Part shown: positions 1 to 5,424 of the stretch, piece by piece
Layout: the number at the start of each line of letters is the position of its first letter
Position numbering within the stretch: the stretch's first letter is position 1
Assembly: GCA_050701635.1 (NCBI GenBank)
Contig: JBOGDF010000238.1
Location: 1 to 8,748, forward strand
Reading direction: 5' to 3'
Origin: WHSM01 sp050701635
GTDB lineage: Bacteria; Actinomycetota; Actinomycetes; Mycobacteriales; Micromonosporaceae
Length of the DNA: 8,748 nt
The notes under the pieces: model-generated
The model's input: only the letters and a program-made list of their open reading frames with translations
The model's database searches: none
What the model was told of the DNA's origin: nothing
Translations under genes and position numbers: made by a program

Positions 1-479
1 GCATCCAAGGGTTCCTGCTCGGCGCCGCAGTCGCCGTGACCGCCGGGCTCGCCATCGCGGACCTGCCCGTCGGCGTGGTCCTCGACGCCACGGCTCCCGG
101 GATGTTCGCCGGGCTGGCGATCGGGCGAATCGGCTGCTTCTTCACCGGATGCTGCGCCGGCCGCCCCACGGCATCCCGCTGGGCACTGTGGTCGTCGGAT
201 CGGCGAGTCGGCGCCCGCCGGGTTCCCACTCAGTTGTGGGAGTCCGCCGCATCCGCCGCCATCGCGATAACCGCGTGGGCCCTGTTGACGCAGATACGAC
301 CTGCCGTGCCCGGCGCCGTGTTCGCCGCATCGCTGGCCGCGTACACACTGTGCCGGCAGCTTCTGCTGCGCCTTCGCGCGGAGCGTCGCAAGTCCGCGCT
401 CGGCGGGCCGCTCACCGCGGTCGCCGCAGCCGCCGCACTGGTGGCGGCGGGCGTGCTGATGGTTCTGCCGATTCGCTGA
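1..479 (+). CDS. Lgt-like prolipoprotein diacylglyceryl transferase family protein, 3' part
   Basis: The frame is open from the window edge (first whole codon at base 3), so this is the C-terminal part of a longer gene; about 158 residues are visible. It reads as a polytopic membrane protein: hydrophobic segments, a GRIGCFFTGCCAGRPT block, then a VPTQLWES block. These match the order of the Lgt signature (GRxGNFxNG...) and the later P-T-Q-L-x-E-S motif of prolipoprotein diacylglyceryl transferases, which move diacylglycerol from phosphatidylglycerol to the lipobox Cys. The usual Asn of the signature is Cys here, and a Cys-Cys pair follows, as I recall for a divergent Lgt-like subgroup, so housekeeping Lgt activity is uncertain. 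Two more helices close the protein. Its TGA lies one base from the stop of the convergent minus-strand gene. Family is fairly sure, exact function is not. Confidence 0.75.
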   Translation, partial: IQGFLLGAAVAVTAGLAIADLPVGVVLDATAPGMFAGLAIGRIGCFFTGCCAGRPTASRWALWSSDRRVGARRVPTQLWESAASAAIAITAWALLTQIRPAVPGAVFAASLAAYTLCRQLLLRLRAERRKSALGGPLTAVAAAAALVAAGVLMVLPIR

Positions 480-480
480 C

Positions 481-786
481 CTACGATCTGATGCTTTCGT
501 GCCGGCGTCGCGCGGCGTTGCGCTGGCAGCCGCCGCGACCGGTCTGCTGCTCGGCATCGGAGCCGGCAGCGTGCTCGCGACCCTCGGCTAGGACCCGCCT
601 GGGCGCCGAGCGCGCCGCTCTTGCCCCGAACCCCAGCAGCACCATGCCCACGCCGCCCAGTCCGACCTCGACGGGTAGGGACGCGTCCGGGTTAGACATC
701 ACGATGTTGTCTACGATGGCCAGTCCACCGAGCGCGACCAGCCCCTGGTTGACCAGCGCGTCGGTCCTCGCAGTAATCACCCTCAC
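481..786 (-). CDS. small membrane protein of unknown function
   Basis: This 101-residue frame begins with GTG, 21 bp after the stop of the propeller gene on the same strand, so the two probably share a transcript. Residues about 11-31 (LVNQGLVALGGLAIVDNIV) and 39-58 (VEVGLGGVGMVLLGFGARAA) look like two membrane helices. The part after residue 60 is Arg/Ala/Gly-rich, without recognisable structure, and may be poorly conserved or the product of a frameshift. No clear Shine-Dalgarno sequence precedes the GTG. The 'ALGGLAIVDNIV' helix faintly recalls DUF2243-type small membrane proteins, but I do not assign it. The stop TAG sits one base from the end of the Lgt-like gene. The coding frame is likely but not certain. 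Confidence 0.5.
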   Translation of the reverse strand: MRVITARTDALVNQGLVALGGLAIVDNIVMSNPDASLPVEVGLGGVGMVLLGFGARAARSAPRRVLAEGREHAAGSDAEQQTGRGGCQRNAARRRHESIRS

Positions 787-807
787 GAGGTCGCCGGCGG
801 CACGCCG

Positions 808-1737
808 TCAGGAGTAGAGCGCGTCCCAGGTCTTTCCGCTGTCCGTACTGCGCTGGATCCGGCCATCCTGGGTGGCGACGTACAACGCCCGGTCGTGTGC
901 GGCGAACACGGTGGCCTGACCGGTCACCGTACCCAGGTTGGACCAGTTCGCGCCGCCGTCGGCCGACCGCATCACCTCGCCGTTGACTCCGACTGCCCAC
1001 AGCTGGTCGTCGGCCAGCCAGTCCAGCAACATCACCGTGGCGCCGCCCTCGCTCCAGGTGCGCCCGCCGTCGGTGGAACGCATCAGCCCCTGTTCGCCGC
1101 TGGCTACCAGCGTGTCCGGATCGGACGGGCTGATCACGAAGTCCCGCAGCGCGACCTGACTCCGGGTGTCCCAGGTCTGCTTGTCGTCGCTGACCATCAG
1201 CTGTCCGGCGTTGTACCCGTACACCTTGCCGTGGCGGAAGCGCAGGGCGTGGAAGTCCGCCTGGTTCTCCAGCGAGACCGTCTTCCAGGTCTTGCCGCCG
1301 TCGGTCGACTCGATCAGTCCGAGGTTGGCCGGCCCGCCCGTACCGGGCGCGGAGTGACCAGACCCGAGGAAGTGGTCAGCGCCCACGATGGTGAACCCCA
1401 TCGTGTCCTGCTCCCCGTCGCCCACCCGCTGCGCCTTGCCGCCGCCGCCGACCCGGAACACCCCGTTGTGCGCGGCCGCGTACAGCTCGCTGTTGGCCGG
1501 GTTGACCCCAAGCCCGTGGACATGATCGATCCGATCGCCACCCTCCGCCTCGTTCGACCCGGTACGGGTCACCCAGAACACCACGAGCGCCACGGCCAAG
1601 ACCACCGCCACCACGCCCGCAATGGCAGCCGGGGACCACTCGGATCTCCTCGGTGGCCTGCGCCCCTTCCCACGGGCCGGTCCTCCGGCCCGTGACGCCC
1701 GAGCAGGGTTGGTCTTGGTCGCCTTCTGCTTGGCCAT
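808..1737 (-). CDS. membrane-anchored Asp-box/YCF48-type beta-propeller (F510_1955-like)
   Basis: A 309-residue protein with a Lys/Arg-rich cytoplasmic N-terminus (1-33), one membrane helix at about 37-56, and an extracytoplasmic propeller. Four Asp-box motifs are visible: STDGGKTW (144-151), STDGGRTW (221-228), SADGGANW (258-265) and STDSGKTW (297-304); SDDKQTW (183-189) is a degenerate fifth. Asp-boxes are structural turns of sialidase-like and YCF48 propellers. The first strand carries DHVHGLGVNP (71-80), which I recall as characteristic of the family annotated 'F510_1955 glycosylhydrolase'. No catalytic sialidase Arg triad or Tyr/Glu pair could be identified, so enzymatic activity is doubtful and a binding or assembly role is equally possible. 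ATG at 1737 is chosen because the basic N-terminus and helix follow directly; a weak AGGAC lies upstream. It is probably transcribed with the small membrane gene behind it. Confidence 0.85.
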   Translation of the reverse strand: MAKQKATKTNPARASRAGGPARGKGRRPPRRSEWSPAAIAGVVAVVLAVALVVFWVTRTGSNEAEGGDRIDHVHGLGVNPANSELYAAAHNGVFRVGGGGKAQRVGDGEQDTMGFTIVGADHFLGSGHSAPGTGGPANLGLIESTDGGKTWKTVSLENQADFHALRFRHGKVYGYNAGQLMVSDDKQTWDTRSQVALRDFVISPSDPDTLVASGEQGLMRSTDGGRTWSEGGATVMLLDWLADDQLWAVGVNGEVMRSADGGANWSNLGTVTGQATVFAAHDRALYVATQDGRIQRSTDSGKTWDALYS

Positions 1738-1765
1738 GTGCTACGTCCGTCCTCGCGCGCCGTCC

Positions 1766-1783
1766 CGCGGCCACACGGCCGCG
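1766..1783 (-). promoter_or_regulatory. GC stem-loop in the probable 5' leader of the propeller gene
   Basis: CGCGGCC (1766-1772), four loop bases and GGCCGCG (1777-1783) form a perfect 7-bp stem, about 28 bases upstream of the propeller start codon. On the minus strand a TACTAT (-10-like, 1799-1804) lies just upstream, so the hairpin would fall in the leader of that transcript. No U-tract follows it. The structure is seen directly; a role in attenuation or mRNA stability is inference. Confidence 0.3.
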
Positions 1784-2100
1784 TCAACCCTAAGCAGGAT
1801 AGTAGTAACCGAGCGCTGGCGGCTCCCGCCCTTCGTAGAACATCTCGCGAGCACACCACCCTTGCTCGGTCTTCTCCTGCCAGGGCAACCGCCCGAGCAT
1901 CCGCGATCACCAGCTCACCCACCCGTTTCGGGACAGTCCCCTGGCCCAGGAGAACCGCATCGCCGCGCAGCCGCGAGCATGATCTCTATGGATTCGGCCT
2001 CGGCGGCGTGGCAGCTTGGCGACGGCCCCTGGTTTGCCCAGAGTCCGCCAGGTCACCGGTCATCGCGTGCGTGCGGCCCCTTCCCCACGCAACGCGTCGT

Positions 2101-2283
2101 CTACCTTTGAGCCGGTCCCTCGCAATCTGGGGGTCGGCCCGCTCCCCTGACAAGGTTGTCACCGGCCGCTGTCTGCCTCTCTACCCAACCGCAGATCATG
2201 GTCGCCAAGACGTTGGCCGCCTGCTGGCGCTGCTCCCCCGTTATCGGAACAGTTTCCGGCTCGGTCAACACCGGACGCAGCAC
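2101..2283 (-). pseudogene. possible remnant of a small accessory gene
   Basis: This 60-codon minus frame (GTG start) is the most protein-like piece of the gap. Its middle, ITGEQRQQAANVLATMICGW, has the amphipathic, helix-forming look of small actinobacterial proteins that sit near mobile-element genes. The frame just upstream on the same strand (2284-2431) may be the displaced 5' part, joined through a frameshift in the C-rich run near 2281-2290. There is no Shine-Dalgarno sequence and the C-terminus (RGAGRPPDCEGPAQR) looks random. Family unknown; it may also be chance. Confidence 0.22.
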
Positions 2284-2495
2284 CCCCGCCTCGATTGCCG
2301 TTTATCAGGTGTCGAGGCTCGCGCTCCCCCAGCGACCGCGGCACGATCATTCCCACGCAGGGCCCGCCGCTCTCGTTTGACTCTGTCCGCCATTCCAAGA
2401 CTGTCGCACGCCAGTGCCGGAGGTCCCGCACAAGCAGTGCGTCAACTGCAACCTCGCTGGTGCCTGGGACCGGTTCGGGGCCGGGTCGTCAAGGG

Positions 2496-2570
2496 TGGGG
2501 CCGGCGAGACTCGAACTCGCACTGTCGCGGACCTAAACCGCGTGCCTCCTGCCAGTTGGGCTACGGCCCC
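2496..2570 (-). tRNA. tRNA-Leu(UAG)-like gene with short variable loop
   Basis: Read on the minus strand the 75 bases fold as a cloverleaf. The acceptor stem is GGGGCCG/CGGCCCC (7 perfect pairs), then T8-A9. The D arm has GCC/GGC pairs, a C-A mismatch at 13-22, and loop AACTGGCAGG with the GG pair. The anticodon stem is CGCGG/CCGCG with loop TTTAGGT, giving anticodon UAG, U33 and G37. The variable loop is ACAGT (5 bases). The T arm is GCGAG-TTCGAGT-CTCGC, and the discriminator is A73. CCA is not encoded (CCC follows). The loop TTTAGGT, the T arm, the 3-bp D stem and A73 all fit bacterial tRNA-Leu(UAG), which reads CUA and other CUN codons. Bacterial leucine tRNAs normally carry a long variable arm, which is missing here, and the usual A21 is G. 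Confidence 0.85.
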
Positions 2571-2610
2571 AGGTGGTACGCCGCGCGGGCGCACCAGTCT
2601 CACATTGTGC

Positions 2611-2709
2611 CTCAGTGTGGTGTGGCTGAGCCTGGTGTGGCTCAGCCTCGCGTTGGGTCAGCCTCGCGTTGGGTCAGTCCCGCGTTGGGTCAGCCTGGCG
2701 CCGGCTCAG
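2611..2709. repeat. degenerate 15-16 bp tandem repeat array
   Basis: Six units and a part unit lie head to tail, starting at 2611, 2626, 2641, 2657, 2673, 2689 and 2705. Typical units are CTCAGCCTCGCGTTGG and GTCAGCCTCGCGTTGG; the first two are 15 bp and carry GGTGTGG instead of CGCGTTGG. The last part unit contains the TGA stop of the peroxiredoxin gene (2706-2708). The array fills most of the space between that gene and the 5' end of the tRNA, both on the minus strand. Confidence 0.85.
2626..2645 (-). terminator. stem-loop downstream of the peroxiredoxin gene
   Basis: CTGAGCC (2626-2632), six loop bases TGGTGT and GGCTCAG (2639-2645) make a perfect 7-bp stem formed by two neighbouring repeat units, about 60 bp after the peroxiredoxin stop. 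It could terminate that transcript before the tRNA. No U-run follows, so the assignment is tentative. Confidence 0.3.
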
Positions 2710-3188
2710 TCGAGGCCGAGGTCGCGCCGGAGCTTGGCGACGTGGCCGGTGGCCTTCACGTTGTACATCGCTTTGGCGACGGTGCCGTCCTCGTCGATCA
2801 CGAAGGTGGACCGGATCACGCCCATCATCTTGCGGCCGTAGTTCATCTTCTCGCCGTACGCCCCGTACGCGGTGAGCACCCGCTTGTCGGGGTCGGAGAC
2901 GAGGGGGAAGGTCAGCCCGTCGCGCTCGGCGAATTTGGCCAGCTTCTCGGGTTTGTCGGGGGAGATGCCGACCACCTCGTACCCCTGCTTCTGCAGGGAG
3001 CCGATCGAGTCCCGGAAGTCGCACGCCTGCTTGGTGCAGCCGGGAGTCATGGCGGCCGGGTACGCGTACAGGATCACCTTGCGGCCACGCAGGTCAGCCA
3101 GGGACAGGGTCTCGCCGGCGTCGGTGGTGAGGCTGAAGTCCGGTGCGGCGTCGCCCTCGGCGAGCCGGCTGGGTGCGGTGTCGGTCAT
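2706..3188 (-). CDS. bcp: thioredoxin-dependent peroxiredoxin, Bcp/PrxQ type
   Basis: A 160-residue cytoplasmic peroxiredoxin, the usual length of the Bcp/PrxQ group, which reduces hydrogen and organic peroxides using thioredoxin. Visible hallmarks are GDAAPDFSL at the N-terminus (12-20) and the active site TPGCTKQACDFRD with peroxidatic Cys51 and nearby resolving Cys56. The conserved Arg126 lies in VIRSTFVIDEDG, and the C-terminal half is complete (YGEKMNYGRK, 111-120). The usual YFYPKDxTPGC is YAYPAAMTPGC here, a small change before the active site. The frame is open far upstream, but ATG at 3188 is the right start: homology begins there, and a TAAGGT box lies 7 bases before it, which suggests a leaderless mRNA. 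It is divergent from rlmA with 51 bp between the start codons. Confidence 0.93.
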   Translation of the reverse strand: MTDTAPSRLAEGDAAPDFSLTTDAGETLSLADLRGRKVILYAYPAAMTPGCTKQACDFRDSIGSLQKQGYEVVGISPDKPEKLAKFAERDGLTFPLVSDPDKRVLTAYGAYGEKMNYGRKMMGVIRSTFVIDEDGTVAKAMYNVKATGHVAKLRRDLGLD

Positions 3189-3195
3189 GCCCGGG

Positions 3196-3201
3196 ACCTT
3201 A
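3196..3201 (-). promoter_or_regulatory. -10 box TAAGGT of the peroxiredoxin gene
   Basis: Minus-strand TAAGGT fits the TANNNT consensus of actinobacterial housekeeping promoters. Exactly 7 bases separate it from the ATG, so transcription would start at or next to the A of the start codon. No recognisable -35 was found. This also supports the chosen start. Confidence 0.5.
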
Positions 3202-3226
3202 GCTCCGCTCCGCCGGTCCCGCCGCA

Positions 3227-3232
3227 TAGGGT
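3227..3232 (+). promoter_or_regulatory. -10 box TAGGGT of rlmA
   Basis: TAGGGT (TANNNT) ends 7 bases before the rlmA ATG at 3240, the spacing expected for a leaderless transcript. It sits back to back with the peroxiredoxin -10 box, 25 bp away, so the two promoters must share or compete for polymerase footprint. No clear -35 is visible. Confidence 0.5.
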
Positions 3233-3239
3233 CGGCGAC

Positions 3240-4118
3240 ATGCACGACGCGGTGGTACGCCTGCTGCGCTGCCCGGTGTGCCACGAGACCCTGGCGCAGG
3301 ACGGCGGCACGCTGCGGTGCGGCGCCGGGCACGCGTACGACATCGCCCGCCACGGGTACGTCTCGCTGCTCGCCGGCGCCGCGCCCCGGGGCGACACCGC
3401 CGCGATGGTCGCCGCGCGCGACAGCTTCCTCTCCGCCGGCCACTACGCCTGGCTGGCCGACCTGCTCGCCGCCCGCTGCACGGAGCTGGCGACGACGTGC
3501 GACCCGGACCCGGGTGTGCGGGCGACGCACCAGGGCGGACCGGTCGGCGGTGAGGCGTGCGTGGTGGACGCGGGCGCCGGCACCGGCTACTACCTGGCGG
3601 CGGTGCTGAACCGCGCGCCCGGAGTCGGCGTCGCGCTGGACTCCTCGGCGTACGCGCTGCGCCGCGCCGCGAAGGCGCACCCCGCCATCGGGGCGGTACG
3701 CGCCGACCTGTGGCGACCACTTCCGGTACGCGACGGCGTGGCGACCCTGATTCTCAACGTCTTCGCGCCCCGCAACGGCCCGGAGTTCCGCCGGATCCTG
3801 GCGCCCGGCGGCCGGCTGGTCACGGTCACCCCGAGGCGAGGACATCTCGCCGAGCTGATCGACCGGCTCGGGCTGCTGTCCGTGGACGAGTCGAAGCAGC
3901 AACGGTTGGCCGACTCGCTCGCCGACTTCACCGCCGAGGACGCCGACGACCATCAAGCGACGCTGCGGCTGGACCACGCGGCGGTCTCGGCCCTGGTCGG
4001 CATGGGCCCGAGCGCCTGGCACACCGAGCCAGACGCCCGCGCCGCCCGGATCGCCGCGCTGCCGGCCACCGTCGAGGTCACCGCCTCCTGCCGCCTCACC
4101 ACCTGGCGCCCCCTCTGA
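3240..4118 (+). CDS. rlmA: 23S rRNA (guanine-N1)-methyltransferase, RlmA/TlrB family
   Basis: A 292-residue SAM-dependent methyltransferase acting on helix 35 of 23S rRNA. The N-terminal zinc knuckle has Cys11, Cys14, Cys27 and His31, the same spacing as in E. coli RlmA. It is followed by the family block YDIARHGYVSLL (33-44) and the D/S-FLSAGHY region (61-69). The Rossmann domain shows the SAM loop VVDAGAGTGYYLA (108-120), an ALDSS acidic strand end (132-136), NVFAPRNGPEFRRIL (173-187) and GGRLVTVTPRRGHLAEL. In Gram-positive bacteria this family mostly methylates G748 (RlmA-II; TlrB gives tylosin resistance), whereas the E. coli enzyme uses G745; the site here is inferred, not seen. ATG at 3240 is preferred over longer frame extensions because the Zn motif begins there. 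The gene converges on dsbA with 16 bp between stops. Confidence 0.93.
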   Translation: MHDAVVRLLRCPVCHETLAQDGGTLRCGAGHAYDIARHGYVSLLAGAAPRGDTAAMVAARDSFLSAGHYAWLADLLAARCTELATTCDPDPGVRATHQGGPVGGEACVVDAGAGTGYYLAAVLNRAPGVGVALDSSAYALRRAAKAHPAIGAVRADLWRPLPVRDGVATLILNVFAPRNGPEFRRILAPGGRLVTVTPRRGHLAELIDRLGLLSVDESKQQRLADSLADFTAEDADDHQATLRLDHAAVSALVGMGPSAWHTEPDARAARIAALPATVEVTASCRLTTWRPL

Positions 4119-4134
4119 CGCCCGCACAGCCCGG

Positions 4135-4845
4135 TCAGGTGGCGTCGATGGCGGTGGTGAGGGCGGTGACGGTGGATTCGACCGGCTCGCCGTTGACCAG
4201 CACGGTGGGGGTGCCGCGTACGCCGCGCTCGTCGGCCTTGGCGGTCACGTACGTCATCCAGTCGTGGTACTTGTCGCTGGTCACCGCCTTCGCGAAGCGA
4301 TCCGAGGTGAGGCCGACCGAGCGTCCGATCTCGATCAGCTGTTGGTCGGTGAGGCCGGCGCCGCCCTCCGGGGGCTGCTGCGCGAACAGCGCCTCGGCGT
4401 ACTCCAGGAGCGTGCCTTCCTCGGCGGCGACCGCGGCGGCGGCGCCGGCCCGGGTGGAGTAGTCGGTGGTGCTGAGCCGGTCCAGGATGTTCAGCGGGTG
4501 GTAGACCAGCGTGATCTTGCCTTCGTCGAGGTAGCGGTGCAGGGTCGGCGACGCCTGCTCCTCGTACTGCTTGCAGGCCGGGCAGAGGAAGTCGACGTAC
4601 AGGTCGACGGTCACGGGGCCGTCCCCGACGCTGAGGCCGGTGCCGGACTGCACCGCTTCGCGCGGGGCGTTGACCTGCTCGGGGCGCTGGTTCACGTACA
4701 CCCCGTATCCGATCAGGCCGGCGACCAGCAGCAGCGCGGCAACCACCGCCGACGTGACCAGCATGCGTCGCCGGCGCTCGGCGGCGTGCTGGGCGGCGAT
4801 CACCTGCCGTGCCTGACGGGCCCGTTGCTTGGTGCGGGTACTCAC
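4135..4845 (-). CDS. membrane-anchored DsbA-like thiol oxidoreductase
   Basis: A 236-residue protein: basic cytoplasmic N-terminus (1-27, including RRRR), one membrane helix at about 28-51, and an extracytoplasmic thioredoxin/DsbA-like domain (thioredoxin_4 type). The redox site is FLCPACKQYEE with Cys88 and Cys91. The cis-proline loop is GVRGTPTVLVNGE with Pro213. A helical insertion (about 130-195) lies between them, as in DsbA proteins. It should oxidise or isomerise thiols of exported proteins, or deliver reductant to copper/heme proteins. The start is GTG at 4845, whose GTGA overlaps the TGA of the mauE-like gene. An AAGGAG (4851-4856) stands 5 bases before it, so the pair is translationally coupled. 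The longer open frame upstream is only a shadow of mauE. Confidence 0.92.
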   Translation of the reverse strand: MSTRTKQRARQARQVIAAQHAAERRRRMLVTSAVVAALLLVAGLIGYGVYVNQRPEQVNAPREAVQSGTGLSVGDGPVTVDLYVDFLCPACKQYEEQASPTLHRYLDEGKITLVYHPLNILDRLSTTDYSTRAGAAAAVAAEEGTLLEYAEALFAQQPPEGGAGLTDQQLIEIGRSVGLTSDRFAKAVTSDKYHDWMTYVTAKADERGVRGTPTVLVNGEPVESTVTALTTAIDAT

Positions 4846-5336
4846 TGGCTCTCCTTCAGTGCGGTCGGTTCGGTCACGGTCAGCGCGGCGTCTATCGAGA
4901 CGGGGGTACGCGGCCACGCCGCCAACAACCCGGCGGCGAGCAGCAGCCCGATGTCGCGGGCGATCTCGATGCCGTACCGGGGCGCGGAGCCCTCGGCCAG
5001 CGCACCGCCGCCGCCGAAGCAGCCGCAGTCGATGCGCAGCCCGCGGGCCCAGGCGGCGGCGATCCCGGCGACGAAGCCGGCCAGCAGGATCGCCGAGGCG
5101 ATCGCGGTGGCGCGCTGGCCCAGCCCGGCGAGCAGCAGCACGCCGAGCATCAACTCGACGAACGGCAGCGCGGCTCCCACCACCTGGGCGGCGTCGTACG
5201 GCATCAGCTGGTACGCGTTGACCGCCCGGATCGAGCCGGGCAGGTCGCTGGCCTTGCTGGCGCCGGCGTACAGCCAGACGCCGGCGAGCAGCAGTCGGGG
5301 GACTAGCGCGAGCCAACCTCGCAGCGTGGTCGTCAC
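4842..5336 (-). CDS. MauE/DoxX-family redox-associated membrane protein
   Basis: A 164-residue protein with four predicted helices (about 8-27, 50-72, 76-97, 125-141). The family signs are WLYAGASK (21-28), the Pro-Phe-Val-Glu helix (58-61) and RIDCGCFGGGG (101-111), carrying the paired cysteines Cys104 and Cys106. MauE of the methylamine dehydrogenase cluster supports disulfide formation in a periplasmic subunit. Actinobacterial relatives commonly sit beside a DsbA-like protein and probably pass electrons to or from it across the membrane. Here the two genes overlap by GTGA, which supports this partnership. The GTG start at 5336 has no Shine-Dalgarno sequence, but a GGGAAC-N17-CGACTA promoter ends 7 bases before it, so the mRNA is probably leaderless. 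The direction of electron flow cannot be read from the sequence. Confidence 0.88.
   Translation of the reverse strand: MTTTLRGWLALVPRLLLAGVWLYAGASKASDLPGSIRAVNAYQLMPYDAAQVVGAALPFVELMLGVLLLAGLGQRATAIASAILLAGFVAGIAAAWARGLRIDCGCFGGGGALAEGSAPRYGIEIARDIGLLLAAGLLAAWPRTPVSIDAALTVTEPTALKESQ
4851..4856 (-). promoter_or_regulatory. ribosome binding site deciding the dsbA-like start
   Basis: AAGGAG on the minus strand lies within the last codons of the mauE-like gene, 5 bases before the GTG of the dsbA-like gene. It selects this GTG over the long open frame upstream and goes with the GTGA start/stop overlap. Confidence 0.75.
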
Positions 5337-5343
5337 GCTGGGT

Positions 5344-5372
5344 TAGTCGACCGGCAGCTCCCACCGGTTCCC
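5344..5372 (-). promoter_or_regulatory. SigC-type ECF promoter of the mauE-dsbA operon
   Basis: Minus strand: GGGAAC (5372-5367), 17 bases, CGACTA (5349-5344), then 7 bases to the GTG start. The same two hexamers with the same 17-base spacer and 7-base gap precede the anti-sigma gene. GGAAC-type -35 boxes are the mark of ECF sigma factors, and CGACTA resembles what I recall for Corynebacterium SigC promoters. A SigC-like sigma gene ends only 46 bp upstream of this promoter. Confidence 0.72.
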
Positions 5373-5389
5373 CTCGGTTGCTGGGAGTT

Positions 5390-5424
5390 AGCTGAGAGTC
5401 ACCTCGAGCCGCGCAGGCTCAGCT
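5390..5424 (-). terminator. stem-loop at the end of the sigma factor gene
   Basis: AGCTGAG (5390-5396) pairs perfectly with CTCAGCT (5418-5424), and CCT (5402-5404) with AGG (5415-5417) can extend it. The 3' arm overlaps the sigC TGA (5419-5421). It lies between sigC and the mauE promoter and could separate the two transcripts. There is no U-tract; the alternative shorter hairpin GAGCC/GGCTC (5406-5420) competes with it. Confidence 0.35.

Larger units (their letters stand above)
1738..2495. other. gene-poor stretch beside the tRNA
   Basis: About 760 bp without a convincing gene. Long open frames cross it on both strands, but they are Arg/Ser/Pro-rich and show no family pattern, domain or good start, so I read them as GC-driven chance frames. 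The only protein-like piece is on the minus strand at 2101-2283 (separate entry). A weak hairpin, GACCGG...CCGGGTC, at about 2468-2487 lies just past the tRNA 3' end and could terminate it. No tRNA 3'-end duplication, integrase or inverted-repeat IS end was found. Confidence 0.5.

Noticed and set aside
205..227. Third GGGAAC...CGACT pair (minus strand)
   Set aside because: It lies inside the Lgt-like gene, its spacer is only 11 bases and no start codon follows at the right distance.
895..1695. 266-codon plus-strand frame
   Set aside because: It is antisense to the propeller gene with its Asp-boxes, and has no recognisable domain; a GC-driven shadow.
1799..1810. TACTAC half-site resembling a BlaI/CopY operator
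   Set aside because: Only one half of the expected palindrome is present.
1930..2040. Minus-strand piece reading AESIEIMLAAARR, faintly like sulfate-assimilation proteins
   Set aside because: The likeness covers about ten residues, is followed by a stop and lacks any P-loop motif; chance.
2570..2571. Eight-base acceptor stem for the tRNA (pairing U2571-A2496)
   Set aside because: It would move T8-A9 and the discriminator out of place; the 7-bp stem with A73 gives a canonical layout.
2611..2709. CRISPR array
   Set aside because: Units are 15-16 bp and contiguous with no spacers, and no cas genes are present.
1738..2841. 367-codon plus-strand frame
   Set aside because: Arg/Ser/Pro-rich, crosses the tRNA gene and the repeat array, no family pattern.
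2295..3239. Long plus-strand open frame upstream of rlmA
   Set aside because: It runs through the tRNA, the tandem repeats and antisense to the peroxiredoxin gene; family similarity and a -10 box place the start at 3240.
3189..4127. Long minus-strand extension of the peroxiredoxin frame
   Set aside because: It is antisense to the well-supported rlmA and has no family pattern; peroxiredoxin homology begins at 3188.
4846..5364. Minus-strand extension of the dsbA-like frame
   Set aside because: It overlaps the mauE-like gene in another frame, is Arg-rich, and a ribosome site with GTGA overlap marks 4845 as the start.
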